Source: Peptoniphilus lacrimalis DSM 7455
Lineage (GTDB): Bacteria > Bacillota > Clostridia > Tissierellales > Peptoniphilaceae
Assembly: GCF_000378725.1 (NCBI RefSeq)
Contig: NZ_KB900369.1
Location: forward strand, 124,001 to 188,000
Length of the DNA stretch: 64,000 nt
Direction: 5' to 3'
The translations under genes and the position numbers were made by a program. The stretch's first letter is position 1; every line of letters begins with the position of its first letter. The notes below the pieces were generated by a model, which made no database searches, was not told the DNA's origin, and saw nothing but the letters and a program-made list of their open reading frames with translations. This document shows, piece by piece, positions 16,781 through 24,849 of the stretch.

Positions 16781-17760
16781 TATATTTCTCCTTTATTTTC
16801 GTCTTCAATTATATTAGACAGAGGATTTTGTTCCACTGTATTTTTTAACATAGCATCATTAACGTGAGTGTAAATCTGTGTAGTTGTTATAGATTCATGA
16901 CCTAAAATTTCTTGTAAGGACTTTATATCAGCATTTCCGTACTGATACATTAAAGTGGCTGCAGTATGTCTTAATTTATGAACAGTATATTTGTTTGGAT
17001 CTAGCCCTGAATTTCTTATATGTTTTTCAATCATATGTTGGATAGACCTGTTAGACATTCTTTTTTTTCTCATACTTATAAAAAGTGCATCTGTTGAAAC
17101 CTTTGGCCTATGCTTTAAATAATTTTTTATAGAATAGATACAAGCATTATTTAAATAAATTTGTCTCTCTTTATTTCCCTTACCTAATACTCTTATCATC
17201 TCATCCTTTATAGATGAAATATTAATTTGACTAAGTTCAGAAAGTCTCATACCACAATTTAAAAATAAAGTGCAAATACAGTAATCTCTAGTCCTATAAA
17301 AATCATTTTCTTTAGAATTTTCAATGGTCTTTAATAAATTAATGGCTTGGTCTAAATTCAAATATATAGGTAAAGATTTTTCAATTTTAGGGAGATCCAC
17401 ACTCTCACTAGGATTAATCTTTAATAGGTCTATTTTATTTGTTAAATAATCAAAAAAAGCCCTTACTGCAGAAATTTTTCTATACTTTGACTTATTTGAA
17501 AGTTTTCTTTCTTTATCAAGGTATGAAATATAAGCATAAATATCTTGTTTATTTATAGCTTTTAATAAATCCTCATCAACCTTATCAATTTCAACTTCAT
17601 CTAAAGATTTGACATTATCATAAAAATTAGTTTTTCTTAATATCATATATCTAAGAAAAATTCTTAAATCATAATAATATTCTTTAATAGTATTTTCAGA
17701 ATGTCCCTTAGAAGAAGATAGATAATCTAAAAAATCATCTAAAATATTTGATTTAATCAT
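16780..17760 (-). CDS. tyrosine recombinase of the XerC/XerD type
   Basis: Site-specific recombinase of 326 residues. The N-terminal SAM-like core-binding domain covers about residues 1-110. Catalytic residues are R172 (CGMRLSEL), the Lys of GKGNKER near 194-197, H261 and R264 (HKLRH), H288 (LGHES) and Y297 (IYTH), so the active site is complete. The N-terminal domain has an acidic insertion (residues 50-68) relative to standard Xer proteins. A role in chromosome-dimer resolution is likely, but the XerC, XerD or XerA-like identity cannot be settled here. No att-like repeats or cargo genes surround it. AGGAG precedes the ATG directly after the rny terminator. Confidence 0.82.
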   Translation of the reverse strand: MIKSNILDDFLDYLSSSKGHSENTIKEYYYDLRIFLRYMILRKTNFYDNVKSLDEVEIDKVDEDLLKAINKQDIYAYISYLDKERKLSNKSKYRKISAVRAFFDYLTNKIDLLKINPSESVDLPKIEKSLPIYLNLDQAINLLKTIENSKENDFYRTRDYCICTLFLNCGMRLSELSQINISSIKDEMIRVLGKGNKERQIYLNNACIYSIKNYLKHRPKVSTDALFISMRKKRMSNRSIQHMIEKHIRNSGLDPNKYTVHKLRHTAATLMYQYGNADIKSLQEILGHESITTTQIYTHVNDAMLKNTVEQNPLSNIIEDENKGEI

Positions 17761-17769
17761 AATTCTCCT

Positions 17770-17798
17770 AAAAAAACCTGACTTTTATAGTCAGGTTT
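17770..17798 (-). terminator. intrinsic terminator after rny
   Basis: Ten-base-pair stem (AAACCTGACT 17774-17783 / AGTCAGGTTT 17789-17798) followed on the minus strand by a T run directly abutting the AGGAG of the xerD-like gene. No room remains for a promoter between the two. Confidence 0.82.
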
Positions 17799-17801
17799 AT
17801 A

Positions 17802-19337
17802 TTATTTTGCATATTCAACTGCTCTTGTTTCTCTAATGACATTAACCTTAATTTGTCCCGGAAAATCAAGTTCTGCCTCAATTTTCTTAACAATATTTCT
17901 AGCAGTTATTGTTATTTCAGCCTCAGAAATTTCTTGAGGTTTTACGATAATTCTAATTTCTCTACCAGCTTGAACTGCATAAGATTTTTCTATTCCTTGG
18001 AATGAATTAGCAATTTCTTCAAGCTTTTCAAGTCTTTGAATATAAGCTTCAACAGTTTCACGTCTTGCTCCGGGTCTTGCAGCTGAAATAGCATCAGCTG
18101 ACTGAACAAGAATAGATTCAACGCATATAGGTTCAACATCTCCATGATGAGATTCTATAGCATTAATAACTTTTTCAGGCTCATTATATTTACGAGCAAT
18201 TTCGACACCAAGTTCAACGTGAGTTGCGTTAATATTATGGTCAATACTCTTACCTATATCATGCAACAATCCGCCTCTTCTAGCTAGCTTAACATCTGCA
18301 CCTATTTCTGCTGCTAAAATTCCAGCAATTTGTGAAACTTCCACAGAATGCTTAAGGTTATTTTGTCCATAGCTTGTTCTATATTTTAGTCTGCCAAGGT
18401 ACTTAATAATTTCAGGATGCAATCCATGAACACCAGCATCATAAGCTGCTTGTTCTCCAGATTCTTTAATTATTGTTTCTACTTCTTCTTGAGCTTTATT
18501 TACAGCTTCCTCAATACGTGACGGATGAATTCTACCATCATTAACAAGTTTTTCCAAGGCAACTCTAGCAACCTCACGTCTAACTGGATCGAAGCAAGAT
18601 AAAACTACTGCTTCCGGTGTATCATCAATTATTAAGTCAACACCTGTTAAAGATTCAATTGCTCTGATATTTCTACCTTCCCTACCAATTATTCTACCTT
18701 TCATTTCATCATTAGGTAGATTAACAACGGAAACTGTTGTTTCAGTAACCTGGTCTGCAGCTACTCTTTGAATAGCTGTTGCAATTACATCTCTTGCATA
18801 CTTATTTGATTCATCCTTAATTCTTTGTTCATTTTCTTTAATAATTAAAGCTGATTCCTGAGTTATTTGGCTTTCTAATTGGCTAAGAAGAATTTTTTTA
18901 CCTTCTTCAGCAGTTAAGCCTGCAACTTTTTGAAGTTCTTCTTCTCTCTGAGCGATAAGTTTTTCAGCAGTTTCTTCCTTTTCCTTAAGACTTTCAAGTT
19001 TTTGTGACAATTTCTCATCTTTTTTATCAACTTGATTAGATTTTCTTTCAATCTGTTCTTCTCTATTAAGCACTCTAGATTCTAATTGCTTAAGTTCAGC
19101 CTTCTGACTATTTATTTTCTTTTCTTCAGAAGCTCTAATTTTTTGGATTTCATCTTTAGCTTCAACTAAAAGTTCTTTTTTCTTAGTTTGTGCTTCATGT
19201 TCTGCTTCAAAAATTATCTTTTTAGAAAGTTCCTCAGCATTATTTATTTTACCTTCTGAAATATATTTTCTAATAGCATAGCCAACGCCTATGCCAATTA
19301 TAGCAAAAATTATCATTAATAAAATATATAATAGCAA
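17802..19337 (-). CDS. rny: ribonuclease Y
   Basis: Membrane-anchored endoribonuclease that starts mRNA decay in many Firmicutes. It has an N-terminal membrane helix, a long coiled coil (about residues 25-190), a KH domain ([14 protein letters not shown]) and an HD domain with HDIGKSIDH. About 511 residues. The frame opens with a GTG at 19346, but that codon overlaps the GGAGG Shine-Dalgarno (19346-19350). The in-frame TTG at 19337, eight bases downstream of GGAGG, is therefore preferred. In many Firmicutes rny directly follows recA; here other genes lie between them and the strand is reversed. Confidence 0.93.
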   Translation of the reverse strand: MLLYILLMIIFAIIGIGVGYAIRKYISEGKINNAEELSKKIIFEAEHEAQTKKKELLVEAKDEIQKIRASEEKKINSQKAELKQLESRVLNREEQIERKSNQVDKKDEKLSQKLESLKEKEETAEKLIAQREEELQKVAGLTAEEGKKILLSQLESQITQESALIIKENEQRIKDESNKYARDVIATAIQRVAADQVTETTVSVVNLPNDEMKGRIIGREGRNIRAIESLTGVDLIIDDTPEAVVLSCFDPVRREVARVALEKLVNDGRIHPSRIEEAVNKAQEEVETIIKESGEQAAYDAGVHGLHPEIIKYLGRLKYRTSYGQNNLKHSVEVSQIAGILAAEIGADVKLARRGGLLHDIGKSIDHNINATHVELGVEIARKYNEPEKVINAIESHHGDVEPICVESILVQSADAISAARPGARRETVEAYIQRLEKLEEIANSFQGIEKSYAVQAGREIRIIVKPQEISEAEITITARNIVKKIEAELDFPGQIKVNVIRETRAVEYAK

Positions 19338-19420
19338 TTTTAACACCTCCTATATTTAGTTTTCATGTTTCAATTTAAAAAAATCAAATTAATTATCAGT
19401 AAAATTTATTTACTGCTTAT

Positions 19421-19449
19421 ATTTTATAACTTTTAACGCTATAAGTCAA
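19421..19449 (-). promoter_or_regulatory. promoter for rny
   Basis: Minus strand TTGACT (19449-19444), 17-base spacer, TAAAAT (19426-19421), about 80 bases before the start. Confidence 0.6.
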
Positions 19450-19474
19450 TTTAATAAAATTTATCATGATAAAA

Positions 19475-19506
19475 TATAAAAGAAGATACTAATAAATAGT
19501 ACCTTC
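19475..19506 (-). terminator. terminator after the yneA-like gene
   Basis: Stem GAAGGTACTA / TAGTATCTTC on the minus strand (19506-19497 / 19491-19482), followed by TTTTATATTTT. One pair is G-U only when read as minus-strand RNA, which supports this orientation. Confidence 0.7.
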
Positions 19507-19511
19507 TAAAA

Positions 19512-19829
19512 TCATTCATATAGTGGTATTGCTAATTTATAACCAGGATAAATTTTCGAATTATCCAGCTTATTTATTCTTTTTATCTCTTTAATAAAAC
19601 TCGATTTATTATCGTAATCATAATTATTTGCTATAGTCCATAGAGTTTCGCCTGACACTACTGTATGAATAGCAAAAGTTATATTATCATCTTTATTATC
19701 AATATTCTCAACCTTTTTTAACATAACCCCTGAAAAAAAAGTACATATAAAGATTAATAAAAGAAAAATTCTTCTTAAATTTAATTTAAATCTTTTTTTA
19801 TTTCTCTTATAAACATAATTTCTTTGCAT
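19512..19829 (-). CDS. LysM-domain membrane protein, YneA-like SOS cell-division inhibitor
   Basis: A 105-residue protein: a strongly basic N-terminus, one membrane helix (about residues 18-38, RRIFLLLIFICTFFSGVML), and an extracytoplasmic LysM domain (about 55-102, HTVVSGETLWTIANNY to IYPGYKLAIP). This size and layout, and the divergent position next to lexA, match Bacillus YneA, which blocks division during the SOS response. Sequence identity to YneA cannot be measured here, so the role is inferred from architecture and context. AAGAGGTGGG precedes the ATG. LexA-like sites lie in the shared intergenic region. Confidence 0.72.
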   Translation of the reverse strand: MQRNYVYKRNKKRFKLNLRRIFLLLIFICTFFSGVMLKKVENIDNKDDNITFAIHTVVSGETLWTIANNYDYDNKSSFIKEIKRINKLDNSKIYPGYKLAIPLYE

Positions 19830-19844
19830 ATTCCCACCTCTTAT

Positions 19845-19873
19845 ATTATAATAGAATTAACGTTTTAAACTTT
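19845..19873 (-). promoter_or_regulatory. candidate promoter for the yneA-like gene
   Basis: Minus-strand TATAAT (19850-19845), 16-21 bases before the ATG. At 17 bases spacing the -35 position (AAAGTT, 19873-19868) is poor and overlaps the LexA-like site at 19867-19878. Confidence 0.4.
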
Positions 19874-19878
19874 AGTTT
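19867..19878. promoter_or_regulatory. LexA-like site 1
   Basis: AAAC-TTTA-GTTT, an inverted repeat with the spacing of the Gram-positive SOS box (CGAAC-N4-GTTCG) but A/T in place of G/C in each half. It overlaps the expected -35 region of the yneA-like gene. Confidence 0.45.
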
Positions 19879-19931
19879 CAAACATTCTGTACAAACATAT
19901 TGCATAAACATTTAGTCAAAATATATGTTCT

Positions 19932-19943
19932 AAACATATGTTA
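19932..19943. promoter_or_regulatory. LexA-like site 2
   Basis: AAAC-ATAT-GTTA, midway between the divergent genes and preceded by ATATATGTTC. The inner AACATATGTT is a perfect palindrome. Confidence 0.45.
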
Positions 19944-19982
19944 CAATAAACTTTATCTAATGTCAATAGTTTTTATTTAAAT

Positions 19983-19994
19983 AAACTATTGTTT
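19983..19994. promoter_or_regulatory. LexA-like site 3
   Basis: AAAC-TATT-GTTT, overlapping the -35 region of the lexA promoter, where a repressor would block RNA polymerase. Confidence 0.5.
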
Positions 19995-20021
19995 GAAATA
20001 AACATATAAGTATGATATTAT
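19993..20021 (+). promoter_or_regulatory. promoter for lexA
   Basis: TTGAAA (19993-19998), 17-base spacer, TATTAT (20016-20021). An alternative pair is TTGTTT (19989-19994) with TATGAT (20011-20016) at 16 bases. LexA-like site 3 covers both -35 options. Confidence 0.55.
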
Positions 20022-20048
20022 CATAATAATGAATTATAGGGGGTTACC

Positions 20049-20666
20049 ATGTACGAAGATTTAAACCAAAGAGAACTTGCAATCTTATTTTTTATAAAAA
20101 AAGAAATTGAAAGAAAGGGATATCCACCGACTGTAAGAGAAATATGTCAAGGAGTTGGAATCAAAAGTACTTCCACAGTATACTATGCCCTTGAAAAATT
20201 AGAAAATAAAAGTTATATAAGAAAAGATCCTTCAAAGACAAGGGCTATTGAAATTATTGACCAAAATGATGGAATTTTAACTAGTAAAAAAAAGACTATA
20301 GATGTTCCTATTTTAGGTAAAGTTACAGCAGGTATTCCAATCTTAGCTGTTGAAAATTTAGAAGATACTATGCCTTTATCTTCTGATTTTGTAAGAGATA
20401 GAGATTTATTTATATTAAAAGTTAGCGGAGAAAGTATGATTAATGTTGGAATACTTGATGGTGATTATGTAATAATACAAAGAACCAATTACGCTGAAAG
20501 TGGCGACAAAGTTCTAGCTCTTATTAATGATGAAGCAACTATAAAAACATTTTATAAAGAAAAAGATGGGTTTAGGCTACAACCAGAAAATGATTTTATG
20601 AAGCCAATATATGTCAAAGACCTTAAAATTTTAGGAACTATAGTTGGACTTTACAGAAAATATTAA
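20049..20666 (+). CDS. lexA: SOS repressor LexA
   Basis: Transcriptional repressor of the SOS regulon that cleaves itself when stimulated by RecA filaments. The 205 residues comprise a winged-helix DNA-binding domain (about 1-68, with [23 protein letters not shown]) and an S24 peptidase domain. The self-cleavage bond is A94-G95 (VTAGIPI) and the catalytic pair is S129 (SGESM) and K166 (ATIKTF). All elements are intact. Shine-Dalgarno AGGGGG. The promoter carries an AAAC-N4-GTTT site, consistent with autorepression. Confidence 0.95.
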   Translation: MYEDLNQRELAILFFIKKEIERKGYPPTVREICQGVGIKSTSTVYYALEKLENKSYIRKDPSKTRAIEIIDQNDGILTSKKKTIDVPILGKVTAGIPILAVENLEDTMPLSSDFVRDRDLFILKVSGESMINVGILDGDYVIIQRTNYAESGDKVLALINDEATIKTFYKEKDGFRLQPENDFMKPIYVKDLKILGTIVGLYRKY

Positions 20667-20679
20667 TAATTATTTTAAG

Positions 20680-20719
20680 AATCCCCACCTAATGATAAAA
20701 TTTCATCAGATGGGGGTTT
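20680..20719. terminator. terminator between lexA and the PLP enzyme gene
   Basis: Long hairpin with arms AATCCCCACCT (20680-20690) and AGATGGGGGTT (20708-20718). Each strand has one wobble and one mismatch, so it probably serves both convergent genes. Confidence 0.7.
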
Positions 20720-20767
20720 ATATTCATATGCAATAAATTTTTTTAAAAATTAATTTTATACTTTTAT

Positions 20768-22057
20768 TTATTTAATTTTTACTAGCCCTTCCCTACTTAA
20801 ATTATTTAATACATTTATCAGGGCTATTTTTCCATGATAATATGTGAGTCCTCCTTGAAAATATACATAATATGGTGGACGCATAGGTCCATCAGCTGAT
20901 AGTTCTATTGAAGACCCTTCAATAAAGCCTCCTGCTGCCATTATTACCTTATCATTATATCCTGGCATATCCCATGGTTTAGGTGTATATATACTATCAA
21001 CAGGAGATGAAAATTGTATAAACTTACAAAATTCTTCTAATATTTTTGGATTATCTAATTTTATGGCACTTATTATGTCACTTCTCTTATCTTTTGTTGA
21101 TGGTATTACATCAAATCCCAATTCTTCAAAACATTTCGAGAATAACAAAGCAATTTTTAGGGCATCCTCTACTATTTTTGGAGCAATAAATAGACCTTGT
21201 AGAATTTGCCTTGTCATTCCAAAAGTTAATCCACAATCTTTGCCAATTCCTGGTGCAGTTAATAAAGATGCTGCTGATTCAATTAATTCTTTTTTACCAA
21301 CCACATATCCTCCTGAGTAAGCAAGTCCTCCTCCAGGATTTTTTATTAATGAGCCTGCCATTATATCTATATCTAAATATGAAGGCTCTTCTAAACATGT
21401 AAATTCTCCGTAACAATTATCTACAAATATATAAACATCTTTTTTTATTTGCCTAATTTTTTTTACTGCTTGTTCAATTTCTTCTATAGTGAAGGCTCTT
21501 CTATCACTGTAACCTGTGGAACGTTGAATCATAACAAGTTTAGTATTATCTTTAACATAATCTTTAAACGAATCTAAATCAATTTTTCCATCAATCAAAG
21601 GAACATGAGAATATTCAACACCCATATTTATTAAAGACCTTTTATTATTTCCATTAATTCCTATTACTTTAAGCAAGGTATCATATGGCTTTCCAGTTAA
21701 TGATAGCAAGTGATCACCCTTTGAAACAATTGATGAAATTGCTAATGTTATGGCATGAGTACCATTTACAATATTTGGTCTTACAAGTGCATCTTGACAT
21801 TTGAAAATTTTGTTATAAATTTCTTCTACCTTATCTCTACCTATATCTCCATAACCATAACCAGTAGTCCAGTTAAAATCAGTAGCTTGAAGTTTGGCTT
21901 CCTGCATTGATTTTAAAATTTTAACTTGATTATACATGGCTATATCAGAAAATTCACTAAAATTATCTTTCAACTGGTCTTGACATGAATTTACAAAATC
22001 AATAACCATTTTATCTATATCATATTCTTTTTTTAAAATATCATAATAATTATTCAA
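20768..22057 (-). CDS. PLP-dependent methionine gamma-lyase family / aluminium resistance family protein (YnbB-like)
   Basis: A 429-residue fold-type I PLP enzyme of the group often called aluminium resistance protein or methionine gamma-lyase family. Conserved blocks are FNWTTGYGYGDIGRDKVEEIY, RPNIVNGTHAI, the aspartate region DNCYGEF, and the likely PLP lysine in GSLIKNPGGGLAYSGGY. The natural substrate is not established for most members. Starts with TTG (AGGAG seven bases upstream) and overlaps miaA by eight bases, so it is the last gene of the miaB-mutS-mutL-miaA operon. Bacillus YnbB lies in the same broad neighbourhood. Confidence 0.83.
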   Translation of the reverse strand: MNNYYDILKKEYDIDKMVIDFVNSCQDQLKDNFSEFSDIAMYNQVKILKSMQEAKLQATDFNWTTGYGYGDIGRDKVEEIYNKIFKCQDALVRPNIVNGTHAITLAISSIVSKGDHLLSLTGKPYDTLLKVIGINGNNKRSLINMGVEYSHVPLIDGKIDLDSFKDYVKDNTKLVMIQRSTGYSDRRAFTIEEIEQAVKKIRQIKKDVYIFVDNCYGEFTCLEEPSYLDIDIMAGSLIKNPGGGLAYSGGYVVGKKELIESAASLLTAPGIGKDCGLTFGMTRQILQGLFIAPKIVEDALKIALLFSKCFEELGFDVIPSTKDKRSDIISAIKLDNPKILEEFCKFIQFSSPVDSIYTPKPWDMPGYNDKVIMAAGGFIEGSSIELSADGPMRPPYYVYFQGGLTYYHGKIALINVLNNLSREGLVKIK

Positions 22058-22958
22058 TTCTATCTCCTACAAATTTAAAAATTTGATTCAAAATATCTTC
22101 ATTTTCCCTATTAAACCATCTTATTCTCTTATCTCTTCTAAACCATGTTAGCTGCCTTTTAGCATAGTGGCGAGAGTTCTTTTTAATATCCTCTGCCATC
22201 TGATTGTAAGAAATTTCTCCTTTTAGATAAGAAATAACTTCCTTATAACCAATTGCTTTTAGAGATTGACTTTCTTCACTTAATCCACTATCAAGTAATT
22301 TTTCAACTTCATTTACTAGGCCTTTTTCTAACATTACATCTACCCTATTGTCTATTTTCTTATATAGTTTTTGCCTATCCATGTTAAGACCTAAGAAAAT
22401 CAAATCATATTCATTGTTTTCACTTCTGAAATTATTGTCTTTTTTCCCACCATTAAAAATAATTTCAATAGCTCTAATTATTCTATTTCTATTATTGGAA
22501 TCAATAAGTAGTGCTGTTTCTTTATCAAGTTTCAATAACTTATCATATAAATATTGTGTTCCATGAATTTCAGCTTCTTTATTTAATTTTTCTCTAAGCT
22601 TGGGGTCATTAGAAGTAGTTGAAAAATCCAAATTATAAACAAGAGAATTAATATAAAGCCCTGTTCCCCCAACTACAAGAGGGATAATATTTTTTTTATT
22701 TAATTGACTAATAATTTTTTTTGCTCTTAGCTGAAAATCTGCAACTGAAAAATTCTCATCTGCCTCAATGATATCAATCATATAATGTTTAATATTATTA
22801 TCTTCTGATACAATTTTGTCAGTACCAATATCAAGCCCCTTGTAAATTTGCATAGAGTCAGCCGATATAATCTGGCAATTGAATTTACGAGCGATTTCCA
22901 AAGAAATTTTAGTTTTGCCAACTCCTGTGGGACCAGTTAAAATAATTAATTTTTCCAT
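22050..22958 (-). CDS. miaA: tRNA dimethylallyltransferase
   Basis: Transfers the dimethylallyl group to A37 of tRNAs reading UNN codons, giving the substrate that MiaB then methylthiolates. The 302-residue protein has the P-loop GPTGVGKTK, the DMAPP/tRNA-contact block SADSMQIYKGLDIGT, and GGTGLYINSL. Located one base from mutL in the same operon as miaB, so both steps of ms2i6A synthesis are co-transcribed. Confidence 0.95.
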   Translation of the reverse strand: MEKLIILTGPTGVGKTKISLEIARKFNCQIISADSMQIYKGLDIGTDKIVSEDNNIKHYMIDIIEADENFSVADFQLRAKKIISQLNKKNIIPLVVGGTGLYINSLVYNLDFSTTSNDPKLREKLNKEAEIHGTQYLYDKLLKLDKETALLIDSNNRNRIIRAIEIIFNGGKKDNNFRSENNEYDLIFLGLNMDRQKLYKKIDNRVDVMLEKGLVNEVEKLLDSGLSEESQSLKAIGYKEVISYLKGEISYNQMAEDIKKNSRHYAKRQLTWFRRDKRIRWFNRENEDILNQIFKFVGDRIE

Positions 22959-22959
22959 T

Positions 22960-24849
22960 TCATTCCCTTAAAAATAATTTTGCAATAGTAGTTTTCTTTA
23001 TATCTATAATTGTTGGTCTGCCATGAGGACAGGTATATGGATTTTCACAATGAATTAAAGAATTTATAAGCTCTTTAACTTCCATATTTGATAGTGTATC
23101 TCCTGCTTTTACTGCCTTTAGACAAGCTCTTTTCATAACCTTCCACATATCAGCCTGATAATTGGAATATATTTTATCATCTAATGAATCTATTATATCT
23201 CTTATGAAACTAACATATGTTGGAAATCCAAAAATCATTGGAACTTCCCTTAAGATTATAGAATTCTCACCAAAAGAGTCAATAGAAAAGCCTAAGTCTT
23301 TGAAAAGATGAAAATTTTTTTCAATTTTCATATACTCGCTTGCGTTTAATTCAATAATTTCTGGTTTTAACAAAACTTGCGAATTAATATTACTATTCAA
23401 ATACTGTTTCTTATATTTTTCATACATTACTCTTTCATGTGCAGCATGCTGATCAACTAGATAAATGAGATCCTTATTTTTGTTTTCTAAAATAATAAAA
23501 GTATCAAACAAAATACCAACAATTCTCGTATTAATTAAATTACTATCTATGACTTCTTTGTCGTTTAGAAAAGAATCCTCTTGAAACTGTTCTAAGCTAG
23601 GAATATTATCATAATTAGAATCTTCCGTTTTATCCTCGATATTATCTATATCGTTGTTATTATCTAAATTTTCTTCATACACATCAAAAGGTTGATAATT
23701 TTCATGAAAACTTTGACTATCTATATCAAATTCTTTTATATAATTATCACTTGGTTCATAAGTAGGCTCTTTAAAATTTATTAAATTATCATTTGATTTA
23801 TCGTCAAATATATCGAAAACATTCAAATTTACTTTTGGTTCGTCTTCTATTTCTCTTATAGACCTGTTAGGATATAAAACTTCCTCAACCATTTCACATA
23901 AAATTGCTATCAAATTATTTTCATTAGATAGTTTAACTTCATGTTTTTTAGGATGGATATTAACATCAATTAAGCTTGAATTAATATCAATAAACAAAAT
24001 AAAAACAGGAAATCTGTTCAAAGGAATTAAAGATTTATATACTTTTTCTATTTCTCTTGATATTTCTCTATTAGTCACATACCTACCATTAATATAAATA
24101 TATTGGTGATTTCTAGAAGACCTAAATAATTTATTATTAGAAAAATATGCTCTTATTTTATAATTTTCACTAGAGAAACTATTTTCTATTAAATTAGTTG
24201 CTATTTCTCTGCCTAAAACATTGAGTATATGATTTTTATAATTTGAATTTTTATATGAATTTAATAAAGTCTTTCCATCTCTTATATAAGATATTGATAC
24301 TTGAGGGTTTCCTAAAGCAATCTTTTGTATAACATCAAAAATTAAGTTGAATTCAACATTGTCAGCCCTTAAAAATTTTTTCCTAACAGGAGTATTATAA
24401 AAAATATCTTCAACGTAAAATGTTGAACCATGCGGCATACCAACATTACTCTGTTCAATAATTTTACCATTTTCAATTTTTGTTGAAGTTCCCGCCAAAT
24501 CTTCGGAATTTTTTGTTAACAACCTAATTTTTGCAATACTTGATATACTTGCTAAAGCTTCCCCTCTAAAGCCTAAAGTAGTTAATTCTTCAAGGTCTTC
24601 AATTTTTGAAAGTTTTGAAGTTGAATGTCTCATAAATGCAAGTTCAATTTCATCAGCTTTAAATCCACAACCATCATCAGTAATTCTAATAAAATCAGTT
24701 GGTGAATTTTTTACTTCAACTGTGATATTTTTTGCTCCAGCATCAATAGAGTTTTCTAAGAGTTCTTTAACAACAGATGCAGGATTTTCTATTATTTCTC
24801 CAGCAGAAATTTTAGAAATAGTATTATCGTCTAACAAAACAATTGACAT
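22960..24849 (-). CDS. mutL: DNA mismatch repair protein MutL
   Basis: GHKL ATPase that couples MutS mismatch recognition to strand removal. The N-terminal ATPase motifs are ENSIDAGAKN, DDGCGF and STSKLSKIEDLEELTTLGFRGEAL. An acidic, Asn-rich linker spans about residues 350-445. The C-terminal dimer domain has the metal-binding endonuclease motif DQHAAHERVMYE (about 464-475) and CPHGRPT near 605, so this is a nicking MutL, as expected where no MutH exists. 629 residues. The ATG directly abuts the mutS stop. Confidence 0.96.
   Translation of the reverse strand: MSIVLLDDNTISKISAGEIIENPASVVKELLENSIDAGAKNITVEVKNSPTDFIRITDDGCGFKADEIELAFMRHSTSKLSKIEDLEELTTLGFRGEALASISSIAKIRLLTKNSEDLAGTSTKIENGKIIEQSNVGMPHGSTFYVEDIFYNTPVRKKFLRADNVEFNLIFDVIQKIALGNPQVSISYIRDGKTLLNSYKNSNYKNHILNVLGREIATNLIENSFSSENYKIRAYFSNNKLFRSSRNHQYIYINGRYVTNREISREIEKVYKSLIPLNRFPVFILFIDINSSLIDVNIHPKKHEVKLSNENNLIAILCEMVEEVLYPNRSIREIEDEPKVNLNVFDIFDDKSNDNLINFKEPTYEPSDNYIKEFDIDSQSFHENYQPFDVYEENLDNNNDIDNIEDKTEDSNYDNIPSLEQFQEDSFLNDKEVIDSNLINTRIVGILFDTFIILENKNKDLIYLVDQHAAHERVMYEKYKKQYLNSNINSQVLLKPEIIELNASEYMKIEKNFHLFKDLGFSIDSFGENSIILREVPMIFGFPTYVSFIRDIIDSLDDKIYSNYQADMWKVMKRACLKAVKAGDTLSNMEVKELINSLIHCENPYTCPHGRPTIIDIKKTTIAKLFLRE

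Noticed and set aside
16780-17760. Integrase of a mobile element
   Set aside because: No flanking direct repeats, no tRNA attachment site and no cargo or phage genes; sequence layout fits a chromosomal Xer recombinase.
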